A stretch of DNA of 64,000 nt from JAUVAV01 sp965371665 (lineage in GTDB: Bacteria > Oederibacteriota > JAAXVQ01 > JAUVAV01): NCBI GenBank assembly GCA_965371665.1, contig CBDUZI010000002.1:19701-83700 (forward strand), in the 5' to 3' direction. Shown piece by piece: positions 1-9,631 of this stretch. The translations under genes were made by a program, and so were the position numbers. Numbering within the stretch: the stretch's first letter is position 1; every line of letters begins with the position of its first letter. The notes beneath the pieces are model-generated. The model ran no database searches. It saw only the letters and a program-made list of their open reading frames with translations, and was not told where the DNA came from.

Positions 1-152
1 AAAAGCAATGCTTCCAAATCAGAATGAAGTTCAGCATCTATTGCCATTACTTCCCGATCAATATCAACCACGGCTTTTACCATATTGCCGAACAGGGCCT
101 GGGCTGCCTGGTTGAGTTCCTCTCGGGTTAAAGCATCTTTTATTATTTTCAT
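1..152 (-). CDS. DUF5674 family protein, N-terminal part (cut by window edge)
   Basis: A minus-strand reading frame starts at 152 and runs off the left edge. It reads MKIIKDALTREELNQAAQAL and continues with a VKAVVDID...EVMAIDAELHSDLEALL segment, which matches my memory of the start of the small DUF5674 proteins (about 110 residues, function unknown). An AAAGGA ribosome binding site lies about 8 bases upstream. It follows purM in the same direction at about 85 bases. Only about 50 codons are visible, so the family call rests on the N-terminal half. Confidence 0.6.
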   Translation of the reverse strand, partial: MKIIKDALTREELNQAAQALFGNMVKAVVDIDREVMAIDAELHSDLEALL

Positions 153-238
153 TCAACTAATCCTTTCGCCCAAAATATTATTCCGCTGCGTCTTGGGCGG
201 CAGTTTCTTTTCAGTTCATAGTCACAACAGGTCGCGGA

Positions 239-1279
239 TTACACCAGGCGGACGCCCTTAGGCCCTTTAACAATCTCTCCCACCGGATATGCCGTTTCCC
301 GCAGAGTCTTTACTACTTGTACGGCTTGATCCGCCTCTGAGCGGGAAATTACTATCACCATGCCAATACCCATATTAAAAGTCCGGTACATGGTAACTTC
401 ATCCAGCTGTCCGACATCTTGCAAATATTTAAAAATCGGAAGTATGGGCCAGCTGCCTTTCTCAACGAGCGCCTGGCAATCAGACGGAAGAATCCGCGGG
501 ATATTTTCCAACCAGCCGCCGCCGGTGAGATGGGCCAGTCCTTTTATCCGAATTTTCTTCAACAGGGATTGAACAACTTTCAGATAGGAACGATGCACTT
601 TCAGGAGCTCCTCTCCCAGACCCAGGGAAAGCTCCGGGATAACGGTCTTCAGGTTATATCCCGTTTTTCGGAATAAAATCCGGCGGACCAGAGAATATCC
701 ATTAGTATGCAGGCCGTTGGAAGGCAGGCCCAGCAGCACGTCTCCGGGCCGTATGCGCTGGCCGTCAATCACTGATTTCTTCTCCACGATACCAACTATA
801 GTGCCGGCCAGATCGAAATCTTCGGCGCGGTAAACTCCGGGCATCTCGGCGGTTTCTCCGCCTAAGAGCGCGCACTGATTTTCCCGGCAGGCCTTGGCTA
901 ATCCCCTGACGATTTGCTCGGCTACCAGGGGATCTAATTTACCCGTGGCATAGTAGTCCATGAAAAAAAGCGGGCACGCTCCCTGTGCCAGAATATCATT
1001 CACGCTATGATTTACCAGGTCTTGCCCAACCGTATCATAGCGGTTCATCCCGGCGGCCACCACGACCTTGGTCCCGACTCCATCCGTAGAACTTACCAGC
1101 ACCGGCTGACTATAGCCCGTGGGAATCAGGAAAAGACCTCCAAAAGCCCCCAGGTCTCCCAGTACTCCCTTAGTCCGCGCGGTACGAACATGGTTCCGCA
1201 TCCGGCGCACGGCTTCCTGACCGGCCTTAATGTCCACTCCGGCCGCGGCATAAGCGTCCTGAGAGATGTTTTTATTCAC
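239..1279 (-). CDS. purM: Phosphoribosylformylglycinamidine cyclo-ligase (AIR synthase)
   Basis: PurM closes the imidazole ring of FGAM using ATP to give AIR, step five of IMP synthesis, in the cytoplasm. The 346 residues match the usual length of 340-350. The N-terminal half carries DGVGTK (phosphate/ATP binding) and the GGETAEMPG block; the C-terminal half is a typical AIRS_C domain with the conserved LTGGG turn. It is the last purine gene of the run and starts about 20 bases after the purF stop, so it is probably translated from the same transcript. Nothing unusual is seen in the protein. Confidence 0.97.
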   Translation of the reverse strand: MNKNISQDAYAAAGVDIKAGQEAVRRMRNHVRTARTKGVLGDLGAFGGLFLIPTGYSQPVLVSSTDGVGTKVVVAAGMNRYDTVGQDLVNHSVNDILAQGACPLFFMDYYATGKLDPLVAEQIVRGLAKACRENQCALLGGETAEMPGVYRAEDFDLAGTIVGIVEKKSVIDGQRIRPGDVLLGLPSNGLHTNGYSLVRRILFRKTGYNLKTVIPELSLGLGEELLKVHRSYLKVVQSLLKKIRIKGLAHLTGGGWLENIPRILPSDCQALVEKGSWPILPIFKYLQDVGQLDEVTMYRTFNMGIGMVIVISRSEADQAVQVVKTLRETAYPVGEIVKGPKGVRLV

Positions 1280-1300
1280 TTCCAGCCCTCCCCCTGTTTT

Positions 1301-2737
1301 TTATAATTGGCTGATCCGTTTCCGGCTAACCTGCTTCTCTTTTACATTCCGCCCGCTAATCTCCTGCCGGTTTTTAAAATCCACGGGATAATCTCCGTTG
1401 AAACAAGCCTGGCAGAAATTCCGTTCGTGGTTCGGCACGGCCTTGAGCATACCCTCACGAGAAAGGTAGGCCAGGCTGTCCACTTGCAGAAATTTGACAA
1501 TTTGCTCGTGATCGTTATTAGCGGCAATTAACTCCCGGCTCGTGGGAAAATCCATTCCGTAGAAGCAGGGATACTTTACCGGCGGCGAGCTTAAGCGCAT
1601 ATGAATTTCCCTGGCCCCGGCCTGCCGGATCATGCTGACAATTTTTCGCGAAGTAGTGCCCCGGACCAGAGAGTCATCCACTACTATGACGCGTTTTCCC
1701 TTTACCGCTTCCCGGACACAATTGAATTTCAGCTTCACCCCGAAATCCCGAATGGATTGGGAAGGCTCAATAAATGTTCGGCCGACATAGTGGTTGCGAA
1801 TCAGGGCCATGGCAAAAGGCAGCCGGGACTCCTCGGCAAAACCAATTGCCGCGCATACTCCGGAATCCGGAACCGGAACCACGATATCCGCGGCATGCTT
1901 ATTTTCCCGAGCCAGCATAATACCCAGCCGGCGCCGGGCTTCCCAGCAGGAATGGCCGAAAATCCAGGAATCCGGGCGGGAAAAGTAAATGTTTTCAAAA
2001 ATACACAGTGCCTCTTTGGCATTTTTTTCCGCAAAGCGCCGGGACCGCATCCCCTGCCGGTCGATTATCACAATCTCCCCGGGTTCTATGTCCCGGATAT
2101 ACTCGGCGCCGATAAGATCAAAAGCACAGGTTTCGGAAGCGGCTACATAGGCGTCCTGAAGCTTGCCCAGGGCCAGCGGACGAAAACCCTGGGGATCGCG
2201 GACCGCAATCAGGGACTCGTCGTTCAATAGCACCATGGAATAGGCGCCTTTTAATTTTTTAAAACTGGCCGTCAGGGCGTCGAGAAAATCCTCTCCCGTA
2301 CTCCGGGCGATTAAATGGATGAGAACCTCGGTGTCCGCCGTGGTCTGAAATATTGAACCGCACTCCTCCAGTTCGTGATGAATTTCATCAGCATTCACCA
2401 GGTTGCCATTATGCGCCACGGCCAGGTTTCCGCGGATATACTCCACCATAATCGGCTGGGAATTTTTCTCCACTGAAGGCCCGGTAGTGGAATACCGGAC
2501 ATGGCCGACAGCCGAGGCGCCGGACATAGCGGAAAGATTATCAGAATTAAAAATATCCGCCACCAGGCCGGTACCCCTGATCGCATTAAAATCGCGGCCG
2601 TTTGCGACTACAATTCCGGCGCCTTCCTGACCGCGATGCTGCATGGCATAAAGCATTAAATAAACCAGCTTGGAAGACTCGTCCGCGCCGTACACTCCGG
2701 CTACACCGCAGGCCTCCCGGGGTTTATCCTTAAACAT
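1301..2737 (-). CDS. purF: Amidophosphoribosyltransferase, Fe-S type
   Basis: PurF commits PRPP to purine synthesis by making phosphoribosylamine from glutamine. I place the start at 2737, giving 478 residues, because MFKDKPREAC puts the catalytic N-terminal cysteine (Cys10) behind a short propeptide as in the Bacillus-type enzyme; a longer upstream reading overlaps purL. The Ntn glutaminase domain fills the first half. The phosphoribosyltransferase half has the PRPP loop VIVVDDSLVRGTTS. Cysteines in ALCIFE, YPCFYG and FCQACF correspond to the four 4Fe-4S ligands of the Bacillus enzyme, implying oxygen-sensitive regulation or turnover. Its ATG lies inside the end of purL (8-base overlap), so the two are translationally coupled. 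Confidence 0.97.
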   Translation of the reverse strand: MFKDKPREACGVAGVYGADESSKLVYLMLYAMQHRGQEGAGIVVANGRDFNAIRGTGLVADIFNSDNLSAMSGASAVGHVRYSTTGPSVEKNSQPIMVEYIRGNLAVAHNGNLVNADEIHHELEECGSIFQTTADTEVLIHLIARSTGEDFLDALTASFKKLKGAYSMVLLNDESLIAVRDPQGFRPLALGKLQDAYVAASETCAFDLIGAEYIRDIEPGEIVIIDRQGMRSRRFAEKNAKEALCIFENIYFSRPDSWIFGHSCWEARRRLGIMLARENKHAADIVVPVPDSGVCAAIGFAEESRLPFAMALIRNHYVGRTFIEPSQSIRDFGVKLKFNCVREAVKGKRVIVVDDSLVRGTTSRKIVSMIRQAGAREIHMRLSSPPVKYPCFYGMDFPTSRELIAANNDHEQIVKFLQVDSLAYLSREGMLKAVPNHERNFCQACFNGDYPVDFKNRQEISGRNVKEKQVSRKRISQL

Positions 2738-5036
2738 AAGTTTGTAATCCACTCTTCCAGGCTGAATACAGCTCCGTGATTTTTTGTTCCAGCAGGGGCC
2801 GGCTATGATAATAGACACGCAGGAATTTCCCGCCGACCCGGCCCACTTCTGTCAGGTCCACTTCCCGGGTCCGGCATAAATCAACCAAGCGCAGAAAATC
2901 CGGAGGCGAAACACTAGCCAGCACCCGGGACTGGCTCTCTGAAAAAAGCAGGCTGGTATCTGAAAGTCCGGTGTCCAAATTCAATTCCGCTCCGATTAAG
3001 CCCTGGCCGGCGGTCCGGCCAAGGAAAGCACATTCCGCCGCGGCTACAGCCAGCCCCCCATCCGAGCAGTCCTGCGCCGACCTTAAAAGACCTAACCCCA
3101 CGGCCTGGACCATGACTTTTTGCAGCGCGGCTTCATGTTTAAGATTCAAGACCGGGGGTTTTCCCGCTTTGATTCCATGCAATTCATAGAGCCAGGATGA
3201 CCCGCCTAATTCATCATGGGTTTTGCCCAGCAAGACAATAACATCCCCTGAGGATTTAAACCACGGGGTAACCATCAGAGCCTGATCTTCCAGCAAGCCT
3301 ACCACTCCCACAATCGGGGTGGGATCCACGGCGCCGGCCGGACTTTCATTATAAAAACTGACGTTACCTCCGGTCACGGGAATGCTCAAGGCTTGGCAGG
3401 CTTCGGCTATTCCCTTTACCGCCTGCTTGAATTGCCAGAATATCTCGGGATCCATGGGATTGCCAAAATTCAGGCAGTCGGTCACGCCGATAGGCAGCGC
3501 CCCGGTGATAGCCACATTGCGGGCAGCTTCTGCCACGGCAATACGCCCGCCCATACGAGGATCAAGATAAGTATAGCGGCTGTTCCCGTCCATAGCCACG
3601 GCCACGGCTTTTTTAGTATGCTTGACCCGCAAAACCGCGGCGCCCGCGCCCGGCAGAATCAGGGTATTGGTCCGGACCATATGGTCATATTGCTGCCAGA
3701 TATATCGTTTGGAACATAGATTCTGAGACCCTAGTAATTGTAAGAGCGCTTTTTCCGGATCAGGTCCACGGCTTTGAACCTCGGCGGGGAATGCTTTTAC
3801 CTGGTCAAGATAAGCCGGACGCCGCGCCGGCCGGTGGTAAGTGGGATATCCCGGGAACTTGGTATCTGCCAAAGCGCCGGCCGGCATCTCGGCCACTATT
3901 TTCCCATGGTGTCTCACCCTTACCCGGCGGTCATTAGTAACGCGTCCGATATCCGCGGCATGGAGATGCCATTTCTTTAATATGCGCTTTACCGCCTGCT
4001 CATGCCCTTGCTTGGAGATCAACAGCATGCGTTCCTGGGACTCGGACAGCATGATTTCATAGGGCGTCATCCCGGATTCCCTCTGAGGTACGCGAGTTAG
4101 CTCAATATCAATACCAGTATGTCCCCGGGCCGCCATCTCGCTGGTCGAGCAGCTTAATCCGGCCGCCCCCATGTCCTGGATACCCACCAAGTGCCCGCCC
4201 CGGATCAATTCCAGGGTAGCTTCCAATAGCAGTTTTTCCATAAAAGGATCAGCTACCTGGACCGCGCTTCGCCGTTCCTGCGCTTTCTCAGATAACTCCT
4301 CGGACGCAAAAGTGGCTCCGTGAATACCATCCCTCCCGGTAGTAGCGCCGATATAAATAACCCGGTTGCCAACCCCGCGCGCCCGGCCCAGGGCCAGATG
4401 CTTATGCCGCATGAATCCCACGGCCATAACGTTTACCAGGCAATTATCCAGGTAAGTATCATCAAACATCACTTCCCCGCCAATGGTCGGCACACCGATG
4501 CAATTGCCATAACCGGCTATCCCGGCCACTACCCCGGTAAAATGACGGCGGGCCCGGACGTGATTGAGTTTTCCAAACCGCAGGGAATCAAGACAGGCCA
4601 CGGGACGGGCTCCCATGGTAAAAATATCCCGCAGAATTCCGCCCACGCCGGTAGCCGCACCCTGGTACGGCTCAATAGCACTGGGATGATTATGCGATTC
4701 CACCTTGAAACATACGGCCCGGCCTCCGCCGATATCCATTACTCCCGCATTCTCGCCCGGTCCTTGAATAACGCGGGGTCCCTGCGTGGGTAATTGTTGA
4801 AGTATGGGCCGGGAATTTTTATAAGAACAATGTTCCGACCACATCACGGAAAAAATGCCCAACTCGGTGTAGGTAGGTATGCGCCCGAGGATTTTCTTAA
4901 TCGTGGCATACTCCCGTGGTGTTAAACCGTGCTCTTTTACCAACTTAAGCGTAATCTCCGGATCTTTCGGATCAGCTATTGGTAAAATCTTACCGCGCGT
5001 AAGCGATGCCTTTTTTATCGGGCTTTTCTTTTTCAA
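2730..5036 (-). CDS. purL: Phosphoribosylformylglycinamidine synthase subunit PurL (small type)
   Basis: PurL is the ATP-dependent synthase subunit that converts FGAR to FGAM with ammonia delivered by PurQ and PurS. At 768 residues it is the small type, consistent with separate purS and purQ genes upstream. Landmarks are HGLTPREY and WSEHCSYKNSRP near the N terminus, the SHNHPS motif, and GGRIAVAEAARN and TGGNVSFYNES in the second half. The lysine-rich start MKKKSPIKK is the first in-frame ATG after a repeat-containing gap. That gap of about 200 bases and three unrelated genes separate purL from purQ, so the purine run is interrupted here. Confidence 0.96.
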   Translation of the reverse strand: MKKKSPIKKASLTRGKILPIADPKDPEITLKLVKEHGLTPREYATIKKILGRIPTYTELGIFSVMWSEHCSYKNSRPILQQLPTQGPRVIQGPGENAGVMDIGGGRAVCFKVESHNHPSAIEPYQGAATGVGGILRDIFTMGARPVACLDSLRFGKLNHVRARRHFTGVVAGIAGYGNCIGVPTIGGEVMFDDTYLDNCLVNVMAVGFMRHKHLALGRARGVGNRVIYIGATTGRDGIHGATFASEELSEKAQERRSAVQVADPFMEKLLLEATLELIRGGHLVGIQDMGAAGLSCSTSEMAARGHTGIDIELTRVPQRESGMTPYEIMLSESQERMLLISKQGHEQAVKRILKKWHLHAADIGRVTNDRRVRVRHHGKIVAEMPAGALADTKFPGYPTYHRPARRPAYLDQVKAFPAEVQSRGPDPEKALLQLLGSQNLCSKRYIWQQYDHMVRTNTLILPGAGAAVLRVKHTKKAVAVAMDGNSRYTYLDPRMGGRIAVAEAARNVAITGALPIGVTDCLNFGNPMDPEIFWQFKQAVKGIAEACQALSIPVTGGNVSFYNESPAGAVDPTPIVGVVGLLEDQALMVTPWFKSSGDVIVLLGKTHDELGGSSWLYELHGIKAGKPPVLNLKHEAALQKVMVQAVGLGLLRSAQDCSDGGLAVAAAECAFLGRTAGQGLIGAELNLDTGLSDTSLLFSESQSRVLASVSPPDFLRLVDLCRTREVDLTEVGRVGGKFLRVYYHSRPLLEQKITELYSAWKSGLQTYV

Positions 5037-5100
5037 GTCTTATACTCTCCTGTTTTTATTGCTATTTCGTCCTGTTGCGAAAGCGTGTTTTTTTTAAGTT

Positions 5101-5191
5101 TGTCATTCCGAACGTAGTGAGAAATCTCCACGGAAACGCCTGAACTATCAGGTCTCCGGGAGATTCTTCGCCTTCGGCTCAGAATGACAAA
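5101..5191. repeat. Intergenic palindromic repeat (GTCATTCCG family)
   Basis: The stretch begins TGTCATTCCG and ends GAATGACAA, an imperfect inverted repeat able to fold into a long hairpin. It lies between the GT2 gene and purL. Flanking bases CCTGTTGCGAAAG on the left and TTTCTGCAAAAGATACTAT on the right resemble the ends seen at 13466-13600, suggesting a larger degenerate element of about 140 bases. Confidence 0.7.
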
Positions 5192-5240
5192 ACGCGGGGA
5201 GTCCGCTAAAAAAATCTTTCTGCAAAAGATACTATTCCGG

Positions 5241-5930
5241 TTACTTCCACCGCATTTCCAATAGCATCCCTAACGCCTTAATTCCATCCTTCCAGCAGGA
5301 TTTCTTTCCTTGGGCACAAGTTCGTGGAGTATAGGCAATCGGTACTTCCAGAATCGGAATTCCCTTTTTAAGCAGCCGGGCGGTTATCTCCGCCGAAACC
5401 TCAAAACCTGCGGCCTGAAATTCCAGGTCCCGCAAACACGCCGTACGGAAAACCTTATATCCAGTATTAATGTCGGTTATCTTAGCACTATAAAGAACTG
5501 TGGTCAACCATGATAGAAATCGTCCTCCCCAATACCTTTCCAGGCTGGGAAGGCCCGTGCTGCGTCCCGCGGCCGCCCCCAGTATCCGCGAACCATATAC
5601 CACTTGAGCTTCCTCTTTTATTATGGACCGGAGCAATATCGGGTAATCGGTAGGATCATATTCCAGGTCGGCATCCTGGATTAAAATAATGTCTCCCCGG
5701 GCTTCCCGCAGTCCGGCTTGCAGAGCCGCGCCTTTACCCCGGGAAACCGGCAGGCTGATAACCGAGACTCCGGAAACAGAACCGGCCAGCTCGGCCGTGG
5801 CGTCATGCGAACCGTCGTCAATCACAATAATCTCGCCGTCAAAATATTCAAATTCCATCTTGATACGGTGCAGGATTTCCGTAATTGTCTCCTGCTCATT
5901 GCGGGCCGGGATTAAAACCGTGACTTTCAT
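5241..5930 (-). CDS. Family 2 glycosyltransferase (polyprenyl-phosphate sugar transferase-like)
   Basis: A 229-residue soluble GT-A glycosyltransferase. The start MKVTVLIPARNEQETI, the nucleotide-sugar motif IIVIDDGSHD and the DADLEYDP metal-binding motif resemble dolichyl/undecaprenyl-phosphate mannose or glucose synthases. No membrane segment follows the catalytic domain, so it is the short DPM1-like form. Such enzymes load lipid carriers used by membrane glycosyltransferases like the one encoded at 7120-9615, a functional link supported by proximity. The donor sugar and acceptor cannot be told from sequence. It lies within the interrupted purine gene run. Confidence 0.85.
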   Translation of the reverse strand: MKVTVLIPARNEQETITEILHRIKMEFEYFDGEIIVIDDGSHDATAELAGSVSGVSVISLPVSRGKGAALQAGLREARGDIILIQDADLEYDPTDYPILLRSIIKEEAQVVYGSRILGAAAGRSTGLPSLERYWGGRFLSWLTTVLYSAKITDINTGYKVFRTACLRDLEFQAAGFEVSAEITARLLKKGIPILEVPIAYTPRTCAQGKKSCWKDGIKALGMLLEMRWK

Positions 5931-6000
5931 TTAAAGAATAGACTCCTTATGCTTAAAATAAAAACATAGTTTTTTTATTTTGCTTCCCGACCGTCGCTAT

Positions 6001-6185
6001 CTAGGAGCTTGAGCATTTAGTCGGTTTTTTAGGTTGTCATTCCCGAATGCTCTTATCCCTGGACTAAACCATCCAGGACCGGCGGGAATCCAGAAAAGCA
6101 TTATTTTATAAGCATTGAAAAATCCCTGGATTCCGGCTTAAAGCATGCCGGAATGACAAAACGCACTAATTGCTCAAGCTCCTAG
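6001..6185. repeat. TIR-bounded MITE-like element, type I ends
   Basis: The left end reads CTAGGAGCTTGAGCATTTAG and the right end, on the other strand, CTAGGAGCTTGAGCAATTAG: inverted repeats of more than 20 bases with one mismatch over the first 20. The interior carries a GTCATTCC...GGAATGAC palindrome and a copy of the CTGGACTAAACCATCCAGGA hairpin. No coding capacity. It separates the TauE gene from the GT2 gene. The terminal CTAG may be the target site. Confidence 0.75.
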
Positions 6186-6189
6186 TTCC

Positions 6190-6242
6190 GGTTGCGGAAA
6201 GACAATTCTAGCGAACTGCCCGAATTTCGTCATTCCGCAACC
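6190..6242. repeat. Short inverted repeat just downstream of TauE gene
   Basis: GGTTGCGGAA at 6190-6199 pairs exactly with TTCCGCAACC at 6233-6242. The same GTTGCGGAAA end sequence bounds the repeat at 13466-13600. It lies 3' of the TauE gene and could act as a transcript-end hairpin, but no T-run follows. Confidence 0.6.
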
Positions 6243-6260
6243 CATACCATCTATCCTAAA

Positions 6261-7091
6261 TCATATCGGCACATGCAGCAAACTAAAAAACCCTGTCATT
6301 TTCAAACCCATGTAAAACATGATAATTATAAATACCCACTTTAATTTTTTAGCCGGGAGCTTATGCGCGGCTTTCACTCCCAATTGCGCCATCGGTACGC
6401 TGGTCCCGGCCAATATAATCCATTGTAAAAAATTTACATAACCTAAGGAATAGGCCGGCAAGCCGGAAACCCGTAACCCATTAACTATGTAAGATAAAAT
6501 GGCTCCGAGGGAGGTAATTATCATTAAGGCGGAGGAGGTTCCCACAGCCTGATGGATTTTAAATCGCAGGGCATGAACCATGACCGGCACTATTAATACC
6601 CCGCCGCCTATCCCTAACATGCCGGATACCATTCCCAGAGGAAATCCCCAGAGCATAAAAATTGACACCTTATCTACTGGTTCTTTATCTGCTTTGAATG
6701 GTTTGGCCGCCAGCATTCTGAGCGCGCCGGCTAAAATTACCAGCCCGAATCCGACCTTCAGAAAATCGCCGGAAACATGGGTGGCGATAAATCCGCCGGT
6801 AAAGGCGCCGGCAAAACCGGTCAAACCCAGGATAATACCGGCTTTCCAATAAACAACATGTTTGCGGTGATGTCCTATAGCGCTGCTAATGGCAGTAGGC
6901 AAAACCACGGCCAGTCCGGTGCCAAAAGCAATTCTAATGGCCATAGTCGCATCAATGCCCAGCGAGGTTAATACCCAAAACTGGATCGGCACCATAATAA
7001 AGCACCCGCCTACGCCTAAAAGACCGCCTGCAAATCCAACCCCCAGGCCGGTGATTAGCAGAATTATGATGTGGATAGTTTGCATTTCCAT
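6261..7091 (-). CDS. TauE/SafE (DUF81) family membrane permease
   Basis: A 276-residue hydrophobic protein with about eight membrane segments in two similar halves, each opening with the GVGFAGGLLGVGGCFIMVP / GMVSGMLGIGGGVLIVPVM signature of the TauE/SafE family. Members export or import sulfur-containing or organic anions such as sulfite, sulfoacetate or thiosulfate; the substrate here is not determinable. I start it at 7091 (MEMQTIHI), since the upstream reading would overlap the preceding gene. The 29-base gap to that gene suggests cotranscription. Confidence 0.88.
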   Translation of the reverse strand: MEMQTIHIIILLITGLGVGFAGGLLGVGGCFIMVPIQFWVLTSLGIDATMAIRIAFGTGLAVVLPTAISSAIGHHRKHVVYWKAGIILGLTGFAGAFTGGFIATHVSGDFLKVGFGLVILAGALRMLAAKPFKADKEPVDKVSIFMLWGFPLGMVSGMLGIGGGVLIVPVMVHALRFKIHQAVGTSSALMIITSLGAILSYIVNGLRVSGLPAYSLGYVNFLQWIILAGTSVPMAQLGVKAAHKLPAKKLKWVFIIIMFYMGLKMTGFFSLLHVPI

Positions 7092-7119
7092 ATTAGCGGC
7101 CTTTTTGAAATTGGCACGT

Positions 7120-9615
7120 TTAATGTTTCTTTTCAAGCAGATCCAGATTATCGCGCGCGGCTTGCAAATCCGGTGACTGCTCCAGGGCCAGGGTGAAGCA
7201 TCTCCGGGCGTCGGCATAACGCGCGTGCTGCAGATACTGCACACCGAGATTATTATAGGCCGCCGGAGTAAGCCAGCCCAGTTCATCCGCCTGGCTATAC
7301 ATTTTGAACGCTTCTTCCGGGCGATTCATTTTGAGGTATAACCATCCCAGGTTTTCATAAGTATCTTTCCATTCCGGCGCTAATTCTATCATGCGCATCC
7401 ATCCTGCCAGCGCGTCGTTTATCCGGCCCTGCCGGATAGCTATGCCGGCCTTTCTATAATGGCCAATCACTTTATCCACCACGTCAGGATCATAGGTAAA
7501 AAGCGGACGGCCGCGTTTAACCGGCCGGTCCATCCGGGGTTCTGAAACCACTGCATATAGCACCTGCTGTCCGTAGATCACGACCCGTTTAAGATAACGG
7601 CATGAAAGCTCGCGCCAGCGCTCCAGGGCGGCCTGATTCCAGCGAAAAGTTTCATAACCGCGGGTCCGCACCGCCTCCCCGGAGTGAATAAAAATATGGG
7701 TGTATCCCTGTTTATTCAGGCTCTGCCAGACCTCTTGGGCGCTGGAGGAGCCGGCTAATAGTTCTATAAGGGGATTATGATCAAAAACCGTAGACGCCGT
7801 AACCGGACGCTGGAAATAAAAAGAACGGGTTTCCCCCCAGGCCAGAATCCGCGCGTTCTGCGGTAAGCGGTTTATAGCCCGGGCCATAGGCGCATAGCTG
7901 TTCATTAGCTTCCGGTCAAGATAGGCGGCACGGCTTTCCAGCCCAAGTGCCGAACCGATCGGATCCCAGTTGGAAATACCTATAAACATGGTATTAGCCC
8001 ATCCCCATCCCAGGAAAACCAGTATTGCCCAGCGGGAAATGATGGCCGGAACTTTATGCCATTGTTCCCAGCGGTCCAAAGCATATGTGCCGAGAATTGC
8101 CAGCAGGGGAAGGCTGGGAATATAAAAACGCGAAATCTGGGTTCGGTTGGCCCAGATCAAGGCCGAAAAAATCACGGTCAGGAGAACAGCCCCCAGCGCG
8201 GGAGGCCCTCGCCGCCAGTATCCAACCAGGAGTAAAATGCCGGGGAAAAGCATTAAAAAAACCGGGCCCACGTAAGAATAACTGGTGGGCATTCTAAAAG
8301 TCATATCCCACGGCAACCGGAAAAATTGCACCATTGTACGATGTCCATATTCGCGGATCTGTCCCATGGCCTGTTGCATTTTTTCCGGAACTACGTATTT
8401 GCTGGGAATATAATTATATAGAAATGGATATATGGGATTATTGGTAAAAATAATATTTTTAATCACCCACGGCATCATCAGGATCGCGGCTCCCAGGCTG
8501 ATCCGGACCAGGGCGCTGGTCAGGCTTTTCCACCCCTGCCGGCGCATCATGAACAAAACCACCAGCACCCCCGGCATTAGCATAAACGCCGTAGTATATT
8601 TCCCGGCCAGGGCGGCGCCGGTCAGCAACCCGGCCATTATCTGCTGGTTTTTACCCCCTTCCTGTTTTAAAGCATTGGCCAATATCGCGTGAAAAGCCAG
8701 GACTGCGAAAAAGGCTGAACCAACATCTACGCCGGCTTCCTGCATATTTATTATCACAATCGGGGTAGTCCAGAAAAGACCGGCCGCCCACAGACCGGTC
8801 CGGCGTCCGAACCAGCGGCGGCCCAGGGAAAAAGTGGTTAATCCCGCCAATATGCCCAGCAAAGCATGCAGCATCCGGCAGAGCCGCTCATCACTCAGCA
8901 TCAAAGCCCCGGTGTACAGCATATGGATTCCCATGGGCAGATTGGAATAAAAATTAGTCGGAATAGGATGGATACGGCCGGCCTGGATCCACTGCGACGG
9001 AACGGCCAAATGATAAACCAGGGAGTCGAAAAATATTTCCGGCGTAATTATTGTCATGCCCACCAGCAGGAAGAATCCCACCACCAGGATTAATAATATT
9101 TTGTCGGACCAGGCCCCGGTTCCCAGCAGCCAGCCGGAACCGGGACGAAGCCGCGCCCGGCGCTTCCAGGTTATCCAGGTTCCGGCTCCGGTTAAAAAAG
9201 TAAATACTACGGCAAAAAGCGTGGGATTATATAATCCGGCAACGCCGAATAAAAAAACCAGGAGCGAGATAAGGGCTAACCCCAGTCCCAGGGAGTATAG
9301 CATCTCGTCCAGTCGCGTCCGCGCAGCGGGAAATATTTTTTCCAGCAGGATTCTTCCCCAGCCGTGCGCCGACAGCATGAAGGCGATAAGCAAAAGCAGG
9401 TTTTTTAAGGTTGAAAGCCAGTGCGGGAAAAAGACCTGCGGTTCAAAAGGGGCAAACCGATCCAGCTTGAACAGGAGCAGAAAAATTTCCGGAGACCATT
9501 TAAAGTGAATCAGGGTTTGCCAGGACAACAGGCTGAGCCAACCGGCCAAAATTATTACTGCCAGGCCGGCCTGCCAGGTTTTGGTTAATCCTGAGCCCGG
9601 AAGGTTGCGCGCCAC
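7120..9615 (-). CDS. Polytopic membrane glycosyltransferase-like protein with C-terminal TPR repeats
   Basis: An 831-residue protein with about a dozen hydrophobic segments in the first 560 residues, in the style of ArnT/PMT-type GT-C glycosyltransferases. The segment ITPEIFFDSLVYHLAVPSQW holds the acidic residue expected in the first periplasmic loop. A soluble domain follows, and the last 110 residues contain tetratricopeptide repeats (YENLGWLYLKMNRPEEAFKMY, YNNLGVQYLQHARYADARRCF). It would use a lipid-linked sugar at the outer face of the membrane, possibly supplied by the GT2 enzyme nearby. It sits 16 bases after purQ. No GT-C catalytic motif is clear enough to name the family exactly. 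Confidence 0.7.
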   Translation of the reverse strand: MARNLPGSGLTKTWQAGLAVIILAGWLSLLSWQTLIHFKWSPEIFLLLFKLDRFAPFEPQVFFPHWLSTLKNLLLLIAFMLSAHGWGRILLEKIFPAARTRLDEMLYSLGLGLALISLLVFLFGVAGLYNPTLFAVVFTFLTGAGTWITWKRRARLRPGSGWLLGTGAWSDKILLILVVGFFLLVGMTIITPEIFFDSLVYHLAVPSQWIQAGRIHPIPTNFYSNLPMGIHMLYTGALMLSDERLCRMLHALLGILAGLTTFSLGRRWFGRRTGLWAAGLFWTTPIVIINMQEAGVDVGSAFFAVLAFHAILANALKQEGGKNQQIMAGLLTGAALAGKYTTAFMLMPGVLVVLFMMRRQGWKSLTSALVRISLGAAILMMPWVIKNIIFTNNPIYPFLYNYIPSKYVVPEKMQQAMGQIREYGHRTMVQFFRLPWDMTFRMPTSYSYVGPVFLMLFPGILLLVGYWRRGPPALGAVLLTVIFSALIWANRTQISRFYIPSLPLLAILGTYALDRWEQWHKVPAIISRWAILVFLGWGWANTMFIGISNWDPIGSALGLESRAAYLDRKLMNSYAPMARAINRLPQNARILAWGETRSFYFQRPVTASTVFDHNPLIELLAGSSSAQEVWQSLNKQGYTHIFIHSGEAVRTRGYETFRWNQAALERWRELSCRYLKRVVIYGQQVLYAVVSEPRMDRPVKRGRPLFTYDPDVVDKVIGHYRKAGIAIRQGRINDALAGWMRMIELAPEWKDTYENLGWLYLKMNRPEEAFKMYSQADELGWLTPAAYNNLGVQYLQHARYADARRCFTLALEQSPDLQAARDNLDLLEKKH

Positions 9616-9631
9616 CGGATCCTGCCTCGGC

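Noticed and set aside
360..676. Plus-strand reading frames opposite purM
   Set aside because: They are antisense to a full-length, motif-complete PurM, and have no family features; the same applies to the many plus-strand frames opposite the pur and dcw genes.
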